From Psettodes erumei (lineage: Eukaryota; Chordata; Actinopteri; Pleuronectiformes; Psettodidae): DNA of 64,000 nucleotides. Location: the NCBI GenBank assembly GCA_016785225.1, contig JAFBJZ010000292.1:1232465-1296464 (forward strand), in the 5' to 3' direction. The position numbers and the translations under genes were made by a program. This document shows positions 23,641 to 38,300 of the stretch, piece by piece (the first letter of the stretch is position 1; each line of letters opens with the position of its first letter). The notes beneath the pieces were generated by a model. The model was not told where the DNA came from. It saw nothing but the letters and a program-made list of their open reading frames with translations, and ran no database searches.

Positions 23641-25915
23641 GCCACTGTCATTGATGTATTTACGTACGATGAAGATATAGTAATTTAACTTAAAATTCCT
23701 GCTTTTTAATTTCAGACCATTTCAGAACTAATGAACATGAATTTCTTCTGACTTGAAGCCTTTTGACTTTTTTGATTTGGTGACTTGAATGAATATAGCT
23801 ACGCAGAGCTTACTCAACTCAAAAATAAAGTTTCTAGAAAAAAAGAGGTACAGGAGACTCTGAATTCAATATTGTTAAATAGCATTTATATGTTTAATGT
23901 GTACCGTCACATGCGAATGTGAAGCTCCAACATTAGGATGATCTGTGTCACTGACAAAAAGCATTGCTCATCAATCAACACAAAGTGAAAAATAACAGGG
24001 AATGGTTAAGTGGGAAGTGGCCCATTGCATTGTTGCAATGTGTTTTGTAAGACCTTCACCAAAGCTGCTGAATTTGAATTGAGGAGGATTTTCACAGGTG
24101 ATAGGAGAGGTGCAATAAATTCATTTTACATTTTCACTAATATCTGAAAAACAGCTTGTCTTAGAATCAAAACCCTGCCGTTGTTTTAATCTCTCAATTT
24201 ATTTGCATCTTTGCTCCAGTCTTCTTCTGCTCTAAAAATCTTACTGCAAGTTGACTGCCTTCCTGAACCAAGTCTAGTGCAAACTACTTCACTACTTTTA
24301 CTGTTGTAATTCCAGTGTAAGTTCAGCTTCAGCAGTCAGCATTCAACAAATCAAGTCGTAGAATCGCTCTAAAAATCAATTAAGGTTGGGCAAAAGACAG
24401 GAGAATATTCATCTTAGCTCATCTGCTTGCTACAAACATTAAACAAATAAGATAAATAGAAAACACAATTCAACAATGTAGTTCCTTAGTGCAAGGTTTA
24501 TAAATATTCAAACTACATAAGAATGGAATTAGAGGCCAGATGAATACTCAAAACACAAAATTCAGAATATCAAAGCCAACATTTGTCTAATAAACAAACC
24601 CCAAACATTTCCAGATAAGAATTATTCACACAAATAAAGCAAAGACATACAATTCAAGAGCTACTTCATCACTGTGTGATGTGGGGTTTGTATATTAATG
24701 GAGTGTGGTGTGACTTTGATGGAGAGGGAAAATTTGGAGTTAAGTCCAGTTTTGTTCAATTAACTTCAAACAGGGTAGTATATGTTTGGAGGTAATGGGG
24801 TAATGAATGAATGAGTCCAGTTCAAACCGGACCTTGTGACATGATCAACCGCTGCATCCAAACCGGATCATAAGGCCATGGAATCAACTTCCCTCCCAGC
24901 TGCTCATGGGACCAGCTCATCTTCATTGTGGCCTTGTTGTCATCAAAAATTCTTCCACTTTCATTCACTCTGGATAACAATGGCCACATGGGCTATACCA
25001 CAGGTCCTTATTCTTTCAAAGTGGTCTAAAGACCACATTAATTTTCTTCTCCTTTTTATTTCTCCTGCTTCTCTTGTCTATGCTCGTCCTTTTCTCTCTG
25101 ATTTCCCTCCAACCTCAGCTCAGAGGTGTGTATGCTTTCATCACCTCCCTTCCCCCTTTGCTATCTAGGTGGGAAAAACAGTGGATATATCTTTATTTTA
25201 TTTTCTGCTACAAAGTGGAATAGTTCAGTTTTTAGAATAAATTACCCTACATGTCCTCATGGACACAGATTACTTGCTGAGCAGCAGTGGAGGAGTACTG
25301 ACACCTAGTGGAGATTCTCATTTAAAATGAATTTGGAAGATAATTATTTGATTTGTTTAACACATACCAGCTCTTCATATTAGCTTAAGCTGAACTTCAC
25401 TGTACATTTTTTGCACAAACATCCCATACATTTGACTTGAACTGGGAACAAATCTCTTCACATGTAGTATGAATAGTTGCAGTTTCCAAAAACTTTGAGT
25501 GTAATTATTGGAACGTAGACATCTTTTGAAGACATTTAAATCTAACGTTTCACCTCACCTCGATCATATTAAATAGTGACAAAATAAAGTGTGTATGTAT
25601 GTGTTTGGGGGGGAGTAGTCGTGCATAATGTCCGCTGGTTCCCAGTCAGATCTCCGCTCCCTGTCGTCCTAACATGGTAACGTATGAGGATATAGGGATA
25701 GTTATTACTGTCAGGGCAAAATGACCCAGACGTCGGATCCACAAGGTTCTATAACAGGTTCAATACAAACCTAAAATAGCGGCAGGCATGACGCACGGAA
25801 ATCTGGCAAAATTGTTGTATTAGACGTATTTTAGCTCGACGTACCTGCTAAAACTGTTTACGGCGTCGTCGTCTGGGCCGAAATGAATATCTTGCTCAAG
25901 ACAAAAAGCTTAGTC
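23641..25915. other. Gene-free AT-rich stretch
   Basis: Short ORFs only, the longest being 96 codons at 24878-25168 with no recognisable motif. The phrase tactgacacctagtggagattc near 25296-25317 is reminiscent of ends of small fish repeats. Nothing firm was found. Confidence 0.45.
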
Positions 25916-25988
25916 AGGCCCCAGCGAGATTTGAACTCGCGACCCCTGGTTTACAAGACCAGTGCTCTAACCCCTGAGCTATGGAGCC
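25916..25988 (-). tRNA. tRNA-Thr (anticodon TGT)
   Basis: The minus strand folds into a 73-nt cloverleaf without intron: acceptor GGCTCCA pairs with TGGGGCC (one G-U pair), the D arm has AGCTCAGGGGTTAGAGC, and the anticodon loop CTTGTAA gives TGT at 25955-25953. The T arm has GTTCAAATC, so box A and box B promoters are intact. A T-run just downstream on the minus strand (aaaaa at 25903-25907) is a Pol III terminator. It appears functional. Confidence 0.93.
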
Positions 25989-27370
25989 TCTGACGAGTGA
26001 ACAACTCACCCTATACGTATACATATGTGTGTGTGCATGTTCTGGTGCCCGTTTACTGTGTGGTTTGTGATCGACTTTTTCATTATAGAACAAATGATAG
26101 AACAAAATTAGCGGAAGACACTGTAGATACACAATAATTCAATTCAATGCCCTAACCATAAATATGTAAGTAACGAATAGAAAATGGAAATTACATATGT
26201 ATGAAAGTTAAATATACAACTGGTAACATTAAATCATGGGACTATACCCGCACCCTTAAAAAAATACCTGATCTGCAATGAACCGTCATGATTTGCGACC
26301 GAAACCTACCTGAACAACACGATGTGTGATTTCCCATTCACCCATCAGGTGGCAGCACGCAACCAGCTCCAAAAAGAGCAATACCTTGTGGCATGAGGAC
26401 CTTTATTTAATAGAGGCTGTCTGTTCATGAATTTCAAAATAGCTTTAAGTAAAATTAAGTAAGTAAATTAAGCAACGTAAGTGCCATTTGATCGTGACTA
26501 TAATCATATTTCACTTACAAATACTAGTGTACAATATTGGCATTTTTATTTCAGTTCTGAACAAAACTGACCAAAGTCAAACAAATATATCCATATCATA
26601 TCAGGGAGACCTAAGTGGCGCTGCATGGTGACTGAATGAACTGGAGAGGAGAAGGGGGCATGAAATGTTTTTGGAGCTCCTCTTTCTATTGGTTGTTGGC
26701 CCTCGATTGCCATTGGAGTTTCTGGGCTTGATGGTTGGGTGGAGGGGGGTTGCTATTCCCACCAGTTCCGTGCCCTCACGCCGTCTCCTCACTACAAGGT
26801 AAAGATGGACGCTGAAGGATAGCAATAGAGTAAACATGGCGGAGTTTATTTCAAGTAATCGAGGACATATCATATTCCTGCCCTTAACCTCCACGTAGAG
26901 TACAGGAAGTCGAGTTCTCCTCTGTTTGGGCTTTGTTTTTTTATTATTATTTGTATTTTTACAACTAGAAAGGGCTTTTCCTCCATGTGCGACAACCTCC
27001 CGGGGTAAAGGGGGAGAAAGACATGGGAGAGTCATGGTGGAGCCGAAAAGGTAGATTTTATTCATGAAGAAGTCTGCGGCGGTCCTGGATTTTGTAACCC
27101 TGTCCGAACTAGGAGAGTGGACCCATACGTTCGTACTAACCGGTGAGTGTTCAGATCCGACCCAGTTACTTGCAGCGGTACGACTGTGTGGACGGATAAA
27201 CGGGTTTACGGCTGCACCGAGGACACTACACTGCAATTACACAGGGGGATAACATGAAATGTGAAGTGAGCCCCCTCGTAACAAAATCTTAACAATAGCA
27301 AATAAAAGCATTGTTTTGAGGGAGCCTGTTAGTCGCAGTTGTTTATGCTGTGCAGATCCGATGTTGTTTT
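25989..27370. other. Intergenic stretch between tRNA-Thr and dtx4
   Basis: No gene recognised. A 211-codon minus-strand frame (27236-26601) has no domain, signal or homology I can name, and its composition follows the local CG-rich sequence. The phrase aaacatggcggag near 26832 looks like a start context, but its frame closes after 21 codons. Confidence 0.45.
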
Positions 27371-28175
27371 GATTGTTCCCGGGAACCAGACTAGTTGAAC
27401 CTGTTCTGATCTCCCCCGGTTCGTGCGCTGTCGGGAGCCACTACTTTCTCAACATTTCGGTATGCGACGCCTCAAACTACGAGATAAACACACACACGCA
27501 CACACAGCCTCGCTGTGGTCGCATTTGTCTGGATTTGTACGCCGACACATCCCGCTCCTCGAGAAGCACCCGCCGAGGAGTGAGCGTTTAAACACGCATT
27601 CCGTTCCCCCCCGCACACCGGAGACATTTTCCTTCCACCGTGGCAGGAGCCCCGCAGAAGAAAAGGGCCGCTCTCCGGAGAAGCTACCATTGTGATCTGG
27701 CGCAAGAAGCAGCGACACAGAAGCCACGTTTTTTTTTTTGAGGCTGCTTGGTGGTTTGTTTAATCGGCGATATTTGTCGCGCCGTGTCACGGTGTTATAA
27801 CGAGAGGTCGTGGTTTCCCTCTCGCCTCGCCCATGCGAGGAGCTCGCATCTCCGCAGAAGAATGTCTCCCTTTCTCCCGGCGTTAGCTCAGCCACGGCAC
27901 CATGTAAGACACCGAACCTGGCTTTGTATCAGCTTTGGGTTACAGTCGGCCTTTTATTCATTTATCACGAGGGCGAGAGACGCCCAGGAAGGGACAGACT
28001 AAAATTGTTATCGGGATCTTTAAAAAAGCATCTTGTGTACAAATGCCACCTTGTTGCTGTGCGGGTTTGGCCTCCGCTTCCAGCAGGGAGCCTTTATTTT
28101 GGCAAACGCGTCCCTCACTCGCGGCACTTCTAGCTAACAACAACGTGTTTTGTGTTCTCCCCTGACATTTCACAG
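27371..28175 (+). promoter_or_regulatory. dtx4: CpG-rich promoter and 5' UTR region of dtx4
   Basis: CG dinucleotides are dense between about 27.4 and 28.1 kb, as in vertebrate CpG-island promoters. The coding exon begins after an acceptor (gacatttcacag, exon start 28176), so a non-coding exon should lie here. A donor-like gtaagacacc at 27904 is one candidate end for it. The transcription start cannot be placed. Confidence 0.5.
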
Positions 28176-28191
28176 GGCCAACAGTAACAAC

Positions 28192-31100
28192 ATGCTCCTG
28201 GCCTCCGCCGTGGTGGTGTGGGAATGGCTGAACGAGCACGGCCGGTGGCGGCCCTACAGCCCCGCCGTCTCCCACCAGATAGAGGCTGCCGTCCGGAGCA
28301 GCGACCCCCGCGGAGGCAGCGTGGTCCTCGGCCAGGTGGACAGCCGGCTATCGCCGTACATCATCGATCTCCAGTCCATGCACCAGTTCCGACAGGACAC
28401 AGGTGAGCCGGGAAGAGGATATCGTGTTTGGGCTTCTAAGTCAGGATGCAGGGCCACAAAACTTCCCCATGCAGTATATAGGAGTGTTGTATCAGGCTTG
28501 AACATGGCATTGTAGTGCATTACTGTACGAGCACGTCTGTGTGTTACTGATCACGGTCATGGCTTTTGACCAACCTTCATGATTTTTGTTTTACTGCATG
28601 TGATGAAAATGGCCTCTCATATATAAAATGTTAGTTAAGGTTGAGTTCAGCTGATCATTTGCACAGCAAAGCACTTTGTATGTTTGGGTCTGACCTAATA
28701 GGCCAAATGTCGACTGCAATGCAGCAGCTCATGTGCAGTACATAGAGCTGTATCTGGGGACCACCGTGCAGAGTCTGAACCAACACGTGGATGTGGAGAA
28801 TGAATGAAGCGGTGGAACCCAGGTTGCAACTTGTGAAGGCGCAGCTGAAAGTAGTGGTAGAGATCAGAAATGAGGCCACAGTAGTGCTTTTGTCAAGAAT
28901 GTCAGCAAAGAGCGATTAGCAGGGGGTGACTTAAAGATGCAATCCATCGTTGTTTTCCCCAGTTAAAATGGACTACTGAAGACCTCTAGTTCTAATTTAG
29001 AACCCTTTTAGAGCGCAAAAATTCATTTATGAGCGATATGGAATTTTTGATCTTGAATGAAAAACTTTTCTATCTGAATTGTTCACCGATTTAGCACTGA
29101 CCTGACTGTGCAAAGGGCCTTAGAAGGCGGCTTTTGTAAATATTCAACATTATTATGTGTTGTCAAGCCATTCTGATTGTGTGAACAATGGTGTTGGCTC
29201 ACGCTCTGCTGGGCAGACTGAATTGCCCCAAAGCATTATTTTGAGCATTTTATGTTCTGTGAAAAGTTTCCTATCAGTGCACATCAACAACATATGATCA
29301 ACCTGTATTAAGCCCATATCACTGGCTGACAGATAAGTCAGTGAAGAACTATTCCAGGTTTTAAAAAGTCAGAAATGCACATGATAACCCCAGCAACAGG
29401 AATCACTGATGTCATCAACGACACGCCATCACCAGCAACACAACGTTGTAGGATGGAAAATTGTCAGAGACCTCCACAATACAATATAATCACAATACAA
29501 TATTATTGGGATTTTAAACATATTGTCACATGCTGAGTACTACCAGATTATATGATGTGATTTATTACCTATCTCACCTGCTAATTGTCATCATCTGTTT
29601 TATCTGAGTAAATTAAATTGTCAGTGTGTTCATGTCACTTCAGTCATTTTTATTGCTGCAGACACAGTGACCAACACTGTCATAAATGTTGTGCACAGCT
29701 GTCTGTGTTGCGTGGAACAGGTCAGAAGACTGACTGGAGATAGCACCTATGATAACAAGCCAAGTTGAAAGTTGGCCTGATGTAGCATAGAGAAAGCTTC
29801 ACAGTTTCACAGCCTCTGGTGCTTTCTGACTTTAGGTCAGTACTTACTGATACTACCAATGTTTTTTTTAGCGTTAAGATATCTCTGATGCACTAAAATC
29901 GCTAGTAAAGTGATGTAGTTCATGTAACTCTTGTTCGGGTCCAGCTCTTTTTTTCTTGGTTAAGGCTTCTGTGTGTCAGAGTATGTGGGCATGATGATCT
30001 GGAGCAGCTGTAAATGGCCATCAACCGCTGACTTAGCAGCATTCTTTAGCCCTTATCCACACACACACACACACACACACTCCCCCTTACAGAGGCACAC
30101 AGCAGCTGCACACACCTCACATGAAGAAAAGGAACAGGGAGACCTCCATGCCATGGAAAGAATACTCAAGGCCTGATGAAGAGCAGAGAGTTCACTTCAC
30201 CACACACCCTCTCTCTCCCCCTCTCTGCCTGGGGTCTCTCGTCCTTTCGCCGCTCTTCTCCCTCTCTCTTGTACAAGTGTCCCTGTCGTCAATGGGTGAA
30301 AATCCCAAGGGTCTTTTAGTTTTGGTTTCAACATAGGAGGGAGAGAAAGATATGGGTGTGGGTAGGGTAGGGTGGGGGAGTTGCAGAAGGACTGAGATAA
30401 TTGGGGAGTCTGTATTCTGTCCCTTCTCCCTCCCTCCCTCCGCCTTTCTCTCCTCCACCATTGTTGGATTTAGTCGAACAGATGTGAGTTACTCCATTGT
30501 GGTGATGAGACACACACACACACACACACACACAGGAGGTGAAAGTCTGAGGGTTCAGAGGCAGAGTGCAGGGCCTGTTTTGTTTGGGGTTTTGGTTTAA
30601 TGTGGAAGATGAAGGGAACAAAGAGAGAGTTTCAAGTTGGACTTGCTTCAAACCCTGTTTCTTATCACACTGCTGGCTCACCGTTGTTCAGACAGATGTA
30701 TTCACAGGACTACGTAGACAGTTTTTCAACACATACTGATGTAGTTCATTAAGGGCCAGGGGAGTTATTGAATGAATTTTATAACAAGAATTTTTGATTT
30801 CGTCTGATGTGTAACATGCTTCAATTAGGTGCAATGAGTCTTCTCAAAGGATACAGATCCAAAACCTAGCTTTTGGGCTGTATGACGGGCTCAGTGATCT
30901 ACCTGGGTTGGATTCATCTTTATTCTGCCTCGCTGTTCTGCGTTAAAGGCACGAATGCGAAACGGTCAGACATTGTTGTTCCGTCACTAAGCTTAGCAAA
31001 CAGTCGCATCGAGCGTCACCTGCGACCCGGCTTGCCGCGTCCGCAGTGGCCGGTTTTTGAACAAGAGGGGCGTCAGCTGGTGGAAATTGATGGTACTGCT

Positions 31101-32000
31101 CCAGGAGTGGATGGGAGAAGTCAAAAAAGAAGGGGACGGAGCACTGCGCTTCCCAGAGATCACATGTCACTGTGGTGTTGGTCTCTGGTGACGCTTTTCT
31201 ATGGAGTCTTGAGCCACGAAGGTTTTTGTCGTTTGAGCTCGCAACTCAGTTCCTGTTTCATCCGAACAGGAAAGCTGATACACAGTGCGTGGGCTTTGCC
31301 AGAGATGAAAAATATGTCGTGACCTCAACAGTTTGACTTTACGCCCATTTGGGATCTCGTATGCTACGTTTGATTCTTGATCACAGCGGTGCTTGTGAGC
31401 AGCACGCTGGCTGTCCTGTCGATCAAAAGTGAGACGGGAACCTGAAAGTAGCTTCACCTCCTTTCTTATAAATGTTGAATTAACGGAGTCCAAATGAGCG
31501 TCTGTCCTCATCTCAAAGTAGCTGAGGGGGTGAATTAACGGCAATGCTGCGCTCTCAGACCTCGTTCCAGCTGACTCAATCCAAATCACCCCCAAGAGAA
31601 GGATGGGAGCAACAGGTACCTTTTCTTTAGAGACTGACTTGTCGTGGTTTGATCGAAGGCCCCCCCCCACCCCCCCAGCTCTGAGGGCATCTTTTCTTCC
31701 TGCTCCTGCAGCATGTTCCTCCTCTGCTTCCAGCTGGTCCTGCTGAAGGAGACACATTCCCAGACCCCCACAATGCCCTGGGGCACGTGGGTCATGGTAG
31801 AGAGGGCAGGGGAGGAGTAGGGTTCGGATGGGTGACTCCCCAGAGAGGAGGGGGGCTGGGAGTGGGGGTGGAGCCCAGCCATTTACTGATAATGATTGTT
31901 ATTCCTGCTCTGCCTTTGAAATGAAAGTGTGTCTGAGGGGCTGCGAGTTTGTGTGGAGTCTTGCACAGTTTGATTTACTTTTGCACCTCACCACGTCCCA

Positions 32001-32048
<48 letters not shown>

Positions 32049-35000
32049 CCGCATGCGTGCACAGGCAGCTCACGGTGTGTGAAAGCAATGAATCTGAACT
32101 AAACAGTGAAGTTCCAAACACTGATAAACTAAACCTCAACGCAGCTGAGTGGAACTGCAGAGTTGTGTGATATTTTTCTGTGGGTTCATCACTAAGACTG
32201 GCCTCTGTTACACTCCACATCAGACCCATAGTTAATAGATGATAAGATATTGGATTTTTGTATTGTATCAGTGTTTGACTGCAGAAGCTTGAGTACTTTT
32301 CTTAAATAATAGCAGGGTTCTATAAAAACGTTTAAAAAAAACAGGTCGATCCAGATTTCCGTCCCTCCTGCGTTCGTCCCGAAGTCTCCGCCCCATGAGA
32401 GGTCCACTTTGATCCCGTGCATCTACCATCTCTTCTCCGCTTTTCTCTGTCGCACTCTCTGAAGCTGGAAACTGACTCCGGCACCCAAAGCTCAGGGGAC
32501 ACGGGGGACAAGAGACGGGAAGAAACCGGGGTCACCAGGAAGTGACGCGAGAGAAAGCGAAACCATGAGAGTAGAGAATGGAGGAGTTAAAGGCTACTGG
32601 GAGGACTTATTTAGAAAATGAGATTTCTTGCATTCAGAGAAGTAATGAGGGATGACAGATCATGTTGCACATGATAATATACAGTATATTAAGATATGTT
32701 TTAATGGTAATAAGAACTTTTGGGCATTGTTCTGTGAAAGCAGCTGTCAGGGCTCCTGCATGGAAGTTTGGATAAAAGCTAAAACATGAGTTACTGTTAT
32801 CATCTTGCAACATTATTTTCAACAAATGCATTGAAATCCCAGCTTTCCTTGACTGGTGGAGCTAACTTGGCTGCAGGTTCACGCACTTTCTCGTCTTTTC
32901 TGCCGGTCTTCCCCGTGGACAAGTCATAAATCACGTTACGACAGCGGGAAGGAAGCCCAGAGAAGAGGCAGATGAAAGAGGCGGAGGGGTCCTTGTGAAA
33001 CTCTGCGTGTCAAGTTACTGTAACTGTGAGGCCTCTAGGGGGGCATCACTCACCACCGACTCCACAATACACACACTTGCAGCAGACTTATGAAAGCATG
33101 TGAAGACGTTGCGAAACGTTTATGTTGCTGGATCCCACTGATCTTCTCCCTCTTGCCTTTAAACACATGGAACCAAACCTCTGCGTATGAGCTCACCGTG
33201 AGCTGCGAGGCCACGCCTCCTCCACGTGCTCCTGCTCATGTTCACGTCGCCTTTAGGGAAAATAAGCCATTTGACTTCTTCTTTTTTCAATAATTCAGTG
33301 ACTTTGAAAATAATAATCCCGCCCTAACACTCACAGATGTAGAGGATGGCCTGTGACTGATGACTCTCATGTGATGAGGTCACGAGGGCTCACAGGGAGG
33401 CAGAGATGCAGATGTGTAGAAGAAGAACCCTAGATGGAGAAATGGCAGCAGTGCCAATGTGTGTCTTTCAGATAGATAGATAAATAACCTGTTTCTAATG
33501 ATGTGGAAGTAGTAGATTTGACAAACCTGGCCCTGGCAGCTTGATGGAAAATCAGGTTTGATGGTTTCCATTGTGTGTAAGTTTACTGATGCAGTGTTAG
33601 AAGAGACAAAAGGAGGCAAGAAGGGAAAGTGATACCAACATCAAGAAGTCAGAAGAGGGAAATGAGGGAGCAGAGGAAGTGAGAGTGTGACGGGCTGTTT
33701 GTCGAGGTCACTGCACACCAGTTTGACCTTCTGAGAGCTCGTCCCCATGTTCCTCCTGTGAGCAGTGTATGCGCCTGCTATTCCTCTAATCTGTTTCAGT
33801 CTTCTCACCTCTGTCCTTGTTCCGTTGCCGGTGTAGACAGGGAATATTTCGGACAAGCGCCGGAAGTGATCGTTCGGGAAATGGCACCCATTTTAGCTCA
33901 TTTGCCTTGGGATGGAAATGACTCTGGGTTCAAACTGGGACACGTTAAAATTTAGGACGGAGAGAAGGGAAGAGACATGACGGAGATGATGAGGAAAATC
34001 TTGTTACTCCTCTGATGGGTGGATACCTGATATCTCACCGTTATAACCGTGATAACACTTGGACTAAAGCCTGCCCAGCTTCTCACGCTGTTGTTCGACA
34101 TTGGTCACCTCACATGAGACGTCTGTCTGGCTTTGTTTGGTCCACATAATAACAGCAACAAATAAAGTGATAATCAGGGTGCAGACCAAGGCTGAACATT
34201 TCCCCCGAAGCCAGAAGAGTATCCAGATCGCTGATTTCGCTGCTCTGGAGCTAAAACCCAGGTGGTGTGCATCCAACCATGTGGCAATCAGGTCCCCCCT
34301 CTTGGTAATCACATTTTCATTCTTGCTGTAAATAATGATTCTATTCATCATTGATTAATCTGCTGAGTCATTTCTTAGCTGACTGTTTTGTTTATATAAT
34401 GCCAAAAAATAGTAAAAATCACCATGGCAATTGACTCAAACATTGCTTCTATGACTGAGTTTCAATTTACCATCATATCTGGCAAAGAAAGGGCTTCAGG
34501 TGTGTTTCTCGCGCTGACATGGCAGGCTGGGGAAGAGTGCATAGATCTACATGAGGATGAGGCTGGTTCATGCTTCCTAACCACACGCTGAACCCCCTCT
34601 GTGCATCAGAGTCGACAGTTAATACACTGCAGAGAGAAGGTCTAGAACTGGCAGAGCAAAGAGGAAGAGGGAGCGCTGGCTCGTCCACTGAGTTGCTGCT
34701 CTCGATTATTTCACGGGGGAAGAACGAGCACCTTCCTGCCCCGCGCGAAGCGGGACCCGTACCTAAAGCGTGCTTGCCTGCCGGTCAGTCTGCAGTCATG
34801 TGTGGGTATGTGTGTGCAGGGAGGGGTCAGCGGCAAAGAGAACAATGCAGACCAGATGGCGTGTCTCTCTCTCCACCTGCCCCAGGCCTCTGTCCTCTCT
34901 CCTCTCATACACTTCACTCGCTTTTATTTCCCCCGACTGCTCCCAGTGTCCTCCATGTTTAGTTTTGGCTTTGGGTCTTCACCAAACACTGCCACTACCA

Positions 35001-35293
35001 TTCCACCTTCCAGATGTTGCACAATCAATTCAGCTCAGTTCTTCTTGGCTTCACTGGAACTACTGGCTTTTAGTAGAATAAGGACAAACCATGAGTTCAT
35101 TTGTTAAAACTTTGCACTCTGCGTGAATCCAGAGCGGCCCAACCTAGACATGTTGCACTTGATTTAAACTGTGACGGATGCGTGAAAGCAGCAGCAGGCC
35201 GTGTGGGGATCGGGCTCTGAGGGGTGTAACATGGAGCTGAGGTGTGGTGCTTTGAGAGAGCAGGAGGATTATGGCCACATAGACTGATACTGT

Positions 35294-35339
<46 letters not shown>

Positions 35340-38300
35340 TGTTCCTCCAGCTGTAACTTTCAGAGCCAACAACACTTGAAGACATGGGACACACCCCAGA
35401 ATACAGTCATACAAACACACACACCCACACCCATTCTCACCAACTGCCTGAAGAACAAAACAAAACGAGCATCAAAAATGTCAGTTCACATAATGGGTGG
35501 AGTAAAGAAAAGTCTCATCCAAAATATCAGTTACACTCATTATCTCATTCTTTTGCAAAAGCTAAAAAGTTCATTGTGTGACATTAGCAATGAATGCAGC
35601 TTAGCTGTGCTAACATCTAACGTTGCTAGCTGGTTAAAATAGTTTTAAACATGGTGTGTCACAAGCCTGCTCCTGTACGAACCCAACATTGTGTTTTCAC
35701 AAAAGATGTGCCAGTTTGTGAGAAACACTGGGATTATGACTAAACAGTCGACTAACGGTGGGAGCAGGGCTCGAAATGGAGCTTGTTAATTTATCTTAAT
35801 TAGCTGACTAGCTTGCAAAATCCAGCCACCCAGCAGCCACTTAGCTCCTGTGCTAAAATGATAACTCTGGCTGGGCCGTGCATGCAGTCATCAGTAAGTC
35901 TTCTAAATTAGCCCCATCGTGATCTCATCCCATCAAATTGTCTTTTTCTTGCTCATGTTTGTGTTCATACAGCATGTTTGCAATATTTGCGCTGTGTGCA
36001 CAACTAATGCAGCCTCAGTCATTACAGCCATTCTCTCTAAATTCAATATCTCGGCCCGATTATACACACAAAACACTTGATCGCACATGTACAGCCAAAG
36101 TATCCCGATGCCAGGCGCTGATACGCCGATCCCAGACAAAAACAGGTTGTGATGAGACCTTGGCCGGGTTAAAGGCATCCAGAACTGAACATAGCAACAT
36201 CTTTATCTCTACACAAAACACACAGATGCTGTTTGCTGTTTATTCTGGGATCCACATGTCCCTGTCCCACGATAGTTCCTTCTGTATTCATACATGCACA
36301 AAGACAATATCCCTCCTGGGATCAATAAAGCTGTGCATTATTCTTCTCAGTATTAACATAATGGAGAGGGTTATGAGAGAGCACCTTTATTACATTGGAT
36401 GGTGGTTTTCAGCGTTTGAATTATTATTTTTGGATTATTGATAATTTCCCAAAATTACCTATTATGTTCTTCTCTCTTGTCATTCTTTGACTTTCTGTAA
36501 ATACATATTTAAGTTGTTCAGTCCTTCAGGTCTTTGCGCACATGCAAGCCATCGAGTCTTTGAACATCACACATCATTCTGTCCTCTTGTCCACTGTATG
36601 AATCCTTCCCTTACAATTTTAAGTGTGTGTGTGTTTGCATCCTTTGCATACACCTTGTTCATGTCCTGATCATTTTGGAATTTTGGTCGTTCTAAAGAAC
36701 TCAAAGTTTCTATGCCAAAAAGGCAGGACACATTTGGTATCTCTTGCTGCACTGTATTGCACGCTATCAGTAACAGATAGATTCAGTTTATATCCTTTCT
36801 GCATGTGTCTGTCCTTTACTGTAATGTCTACTCAATGCTCCAGATCATCTTCCTAGAGGCAGCAAATAAACAGATAACTTTCATATCCAACTAGCGATAC
36901 ATATATCTGTACTTCCTCCTTGTACCTTTTCTCAACCATGTAATTTGGGACCATGTCATTGCACATGTAAGTTACAATGACAGCTGTTACCTGCTTCCAC
37001 CTTGGTGAATTTTATTTTGTACCATGGACAAAAACCTGTTGGAGGTTCGAGGTTTGTGTCATACTTGGCTGTACAGGTAGCCACACTTTAAGGGCTGAGC
37101 TCCTTGTTTTGTCCCAGCTGTAGTCTTCCTCTCCTGAATGAAACCGCCCCGCTCGCTCTCCCCCATGCTCGCTCTCCCCCATGCTCGCTTGTCGCCTTCA
37201 TATAAGTTCCCCGCCTAAACGATAATATGTATCATTGCGCAACACGTGCCCTCATATCACACAGCTCTACTGCACAAATACAGACACAATAAACAGTACA
37301 GTGGCTGCTATTCCACCCTGTCCCCACCAAACAAATGCAGTCCGCTGTCCATTGAACCCTTCCTTTTGATGTCCGTGTGCCCATGCCCCTCTGCCAACAT
37401 CAATGCTTTGTACTAGTCTCTCGCTTACCCCTAAAACACACACACACACACACACTCACTCCTCACCCTGGCATTGACTGAATATCCCGTTACCCCTGGA
37501 GACAAAGGTAGTTTCTGGTTGGCTGGTTTCAGGACCCTCCTCCCATCCCTCCGTCCCACTGGGAGACAGAGGCACATTGTTATGTGCTGGTTATTTACTT
37601 GGGTGTTTATTGATTTATTCAGTTGTGCTTAGTTTGTCGAGCAGCGCCTTTGTTGGCAGTGTACTGGCCTGAAATTGAAAACACAAAGTTTATGAATGTG
37701 AAAGAAAGCAGAGTGGAAGACGTGCCCTTTAAGCTATTTAAGTCACCGCTCTGCAGGGCTGAGGATCACACTGCTTTGTGGGTACCTTAACCCACTCACC
37801 CAGATATGTGAATGACTGTGGCCATCAGCTGGACTACTAGCAGGCAGGCTACAAGTCAACCCACTTAGTTCTCATCGCAGCGGAACGCACGATAACGGGA
37901 TTACAGGGTGGAGCTGACATCGTGCACAGCCATTCCCCAGAATTCATGACACACGACAAAATCCCCTCTTATGTGGCAGTCTGGACCAGCTCTGCATGGA
38001 GCTGCACCCTCGGCCTCCTCAGCAACAACCAGAGCTTCAGTGATCACAATGCAACAAGCTTAGTGCTTAGAGCTTTATTCATTCACTTTCTTGGTTTTTG
38101 TCGGTTTCTCTGGCCTGTCGGCTACGACTGCACGTGATGTCACGAAGTTTGTCCAAACAGGACGGGGCTCTTCATTAGAACACACTGTTCCTCAAGTATT
38201 CATGTTCTGTATCTAATGAAGTCTTAACTGCTTATTGGATTATTATGCATTATCTTTTGCTGACAAAGAAATGTACTAAGGCACATTTAAATCATCTTCT

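Noticed and set aside
26601..27236. 211-codon minus-strand ORF upstream of dtx4
   Set aside because: No domain, no splice support and composition follows local GC content; most likely a chance frame.
30352..30681. ORFs reading through CA/GT tracts (poly-VC or poly-HT peptides)
   Set aside because: Translations of microsatellites, not genes; the same applies near 32.0, 35.3, 49.45 and 53.6 kb.
31167..31757. 196-codon minus-strand ORF in dtx4 intron 1
   Set aside because: No recognisable motif, and the overlapping plus-strand frame 30873-31322 is equally featureless. Not treated as a nested gene.
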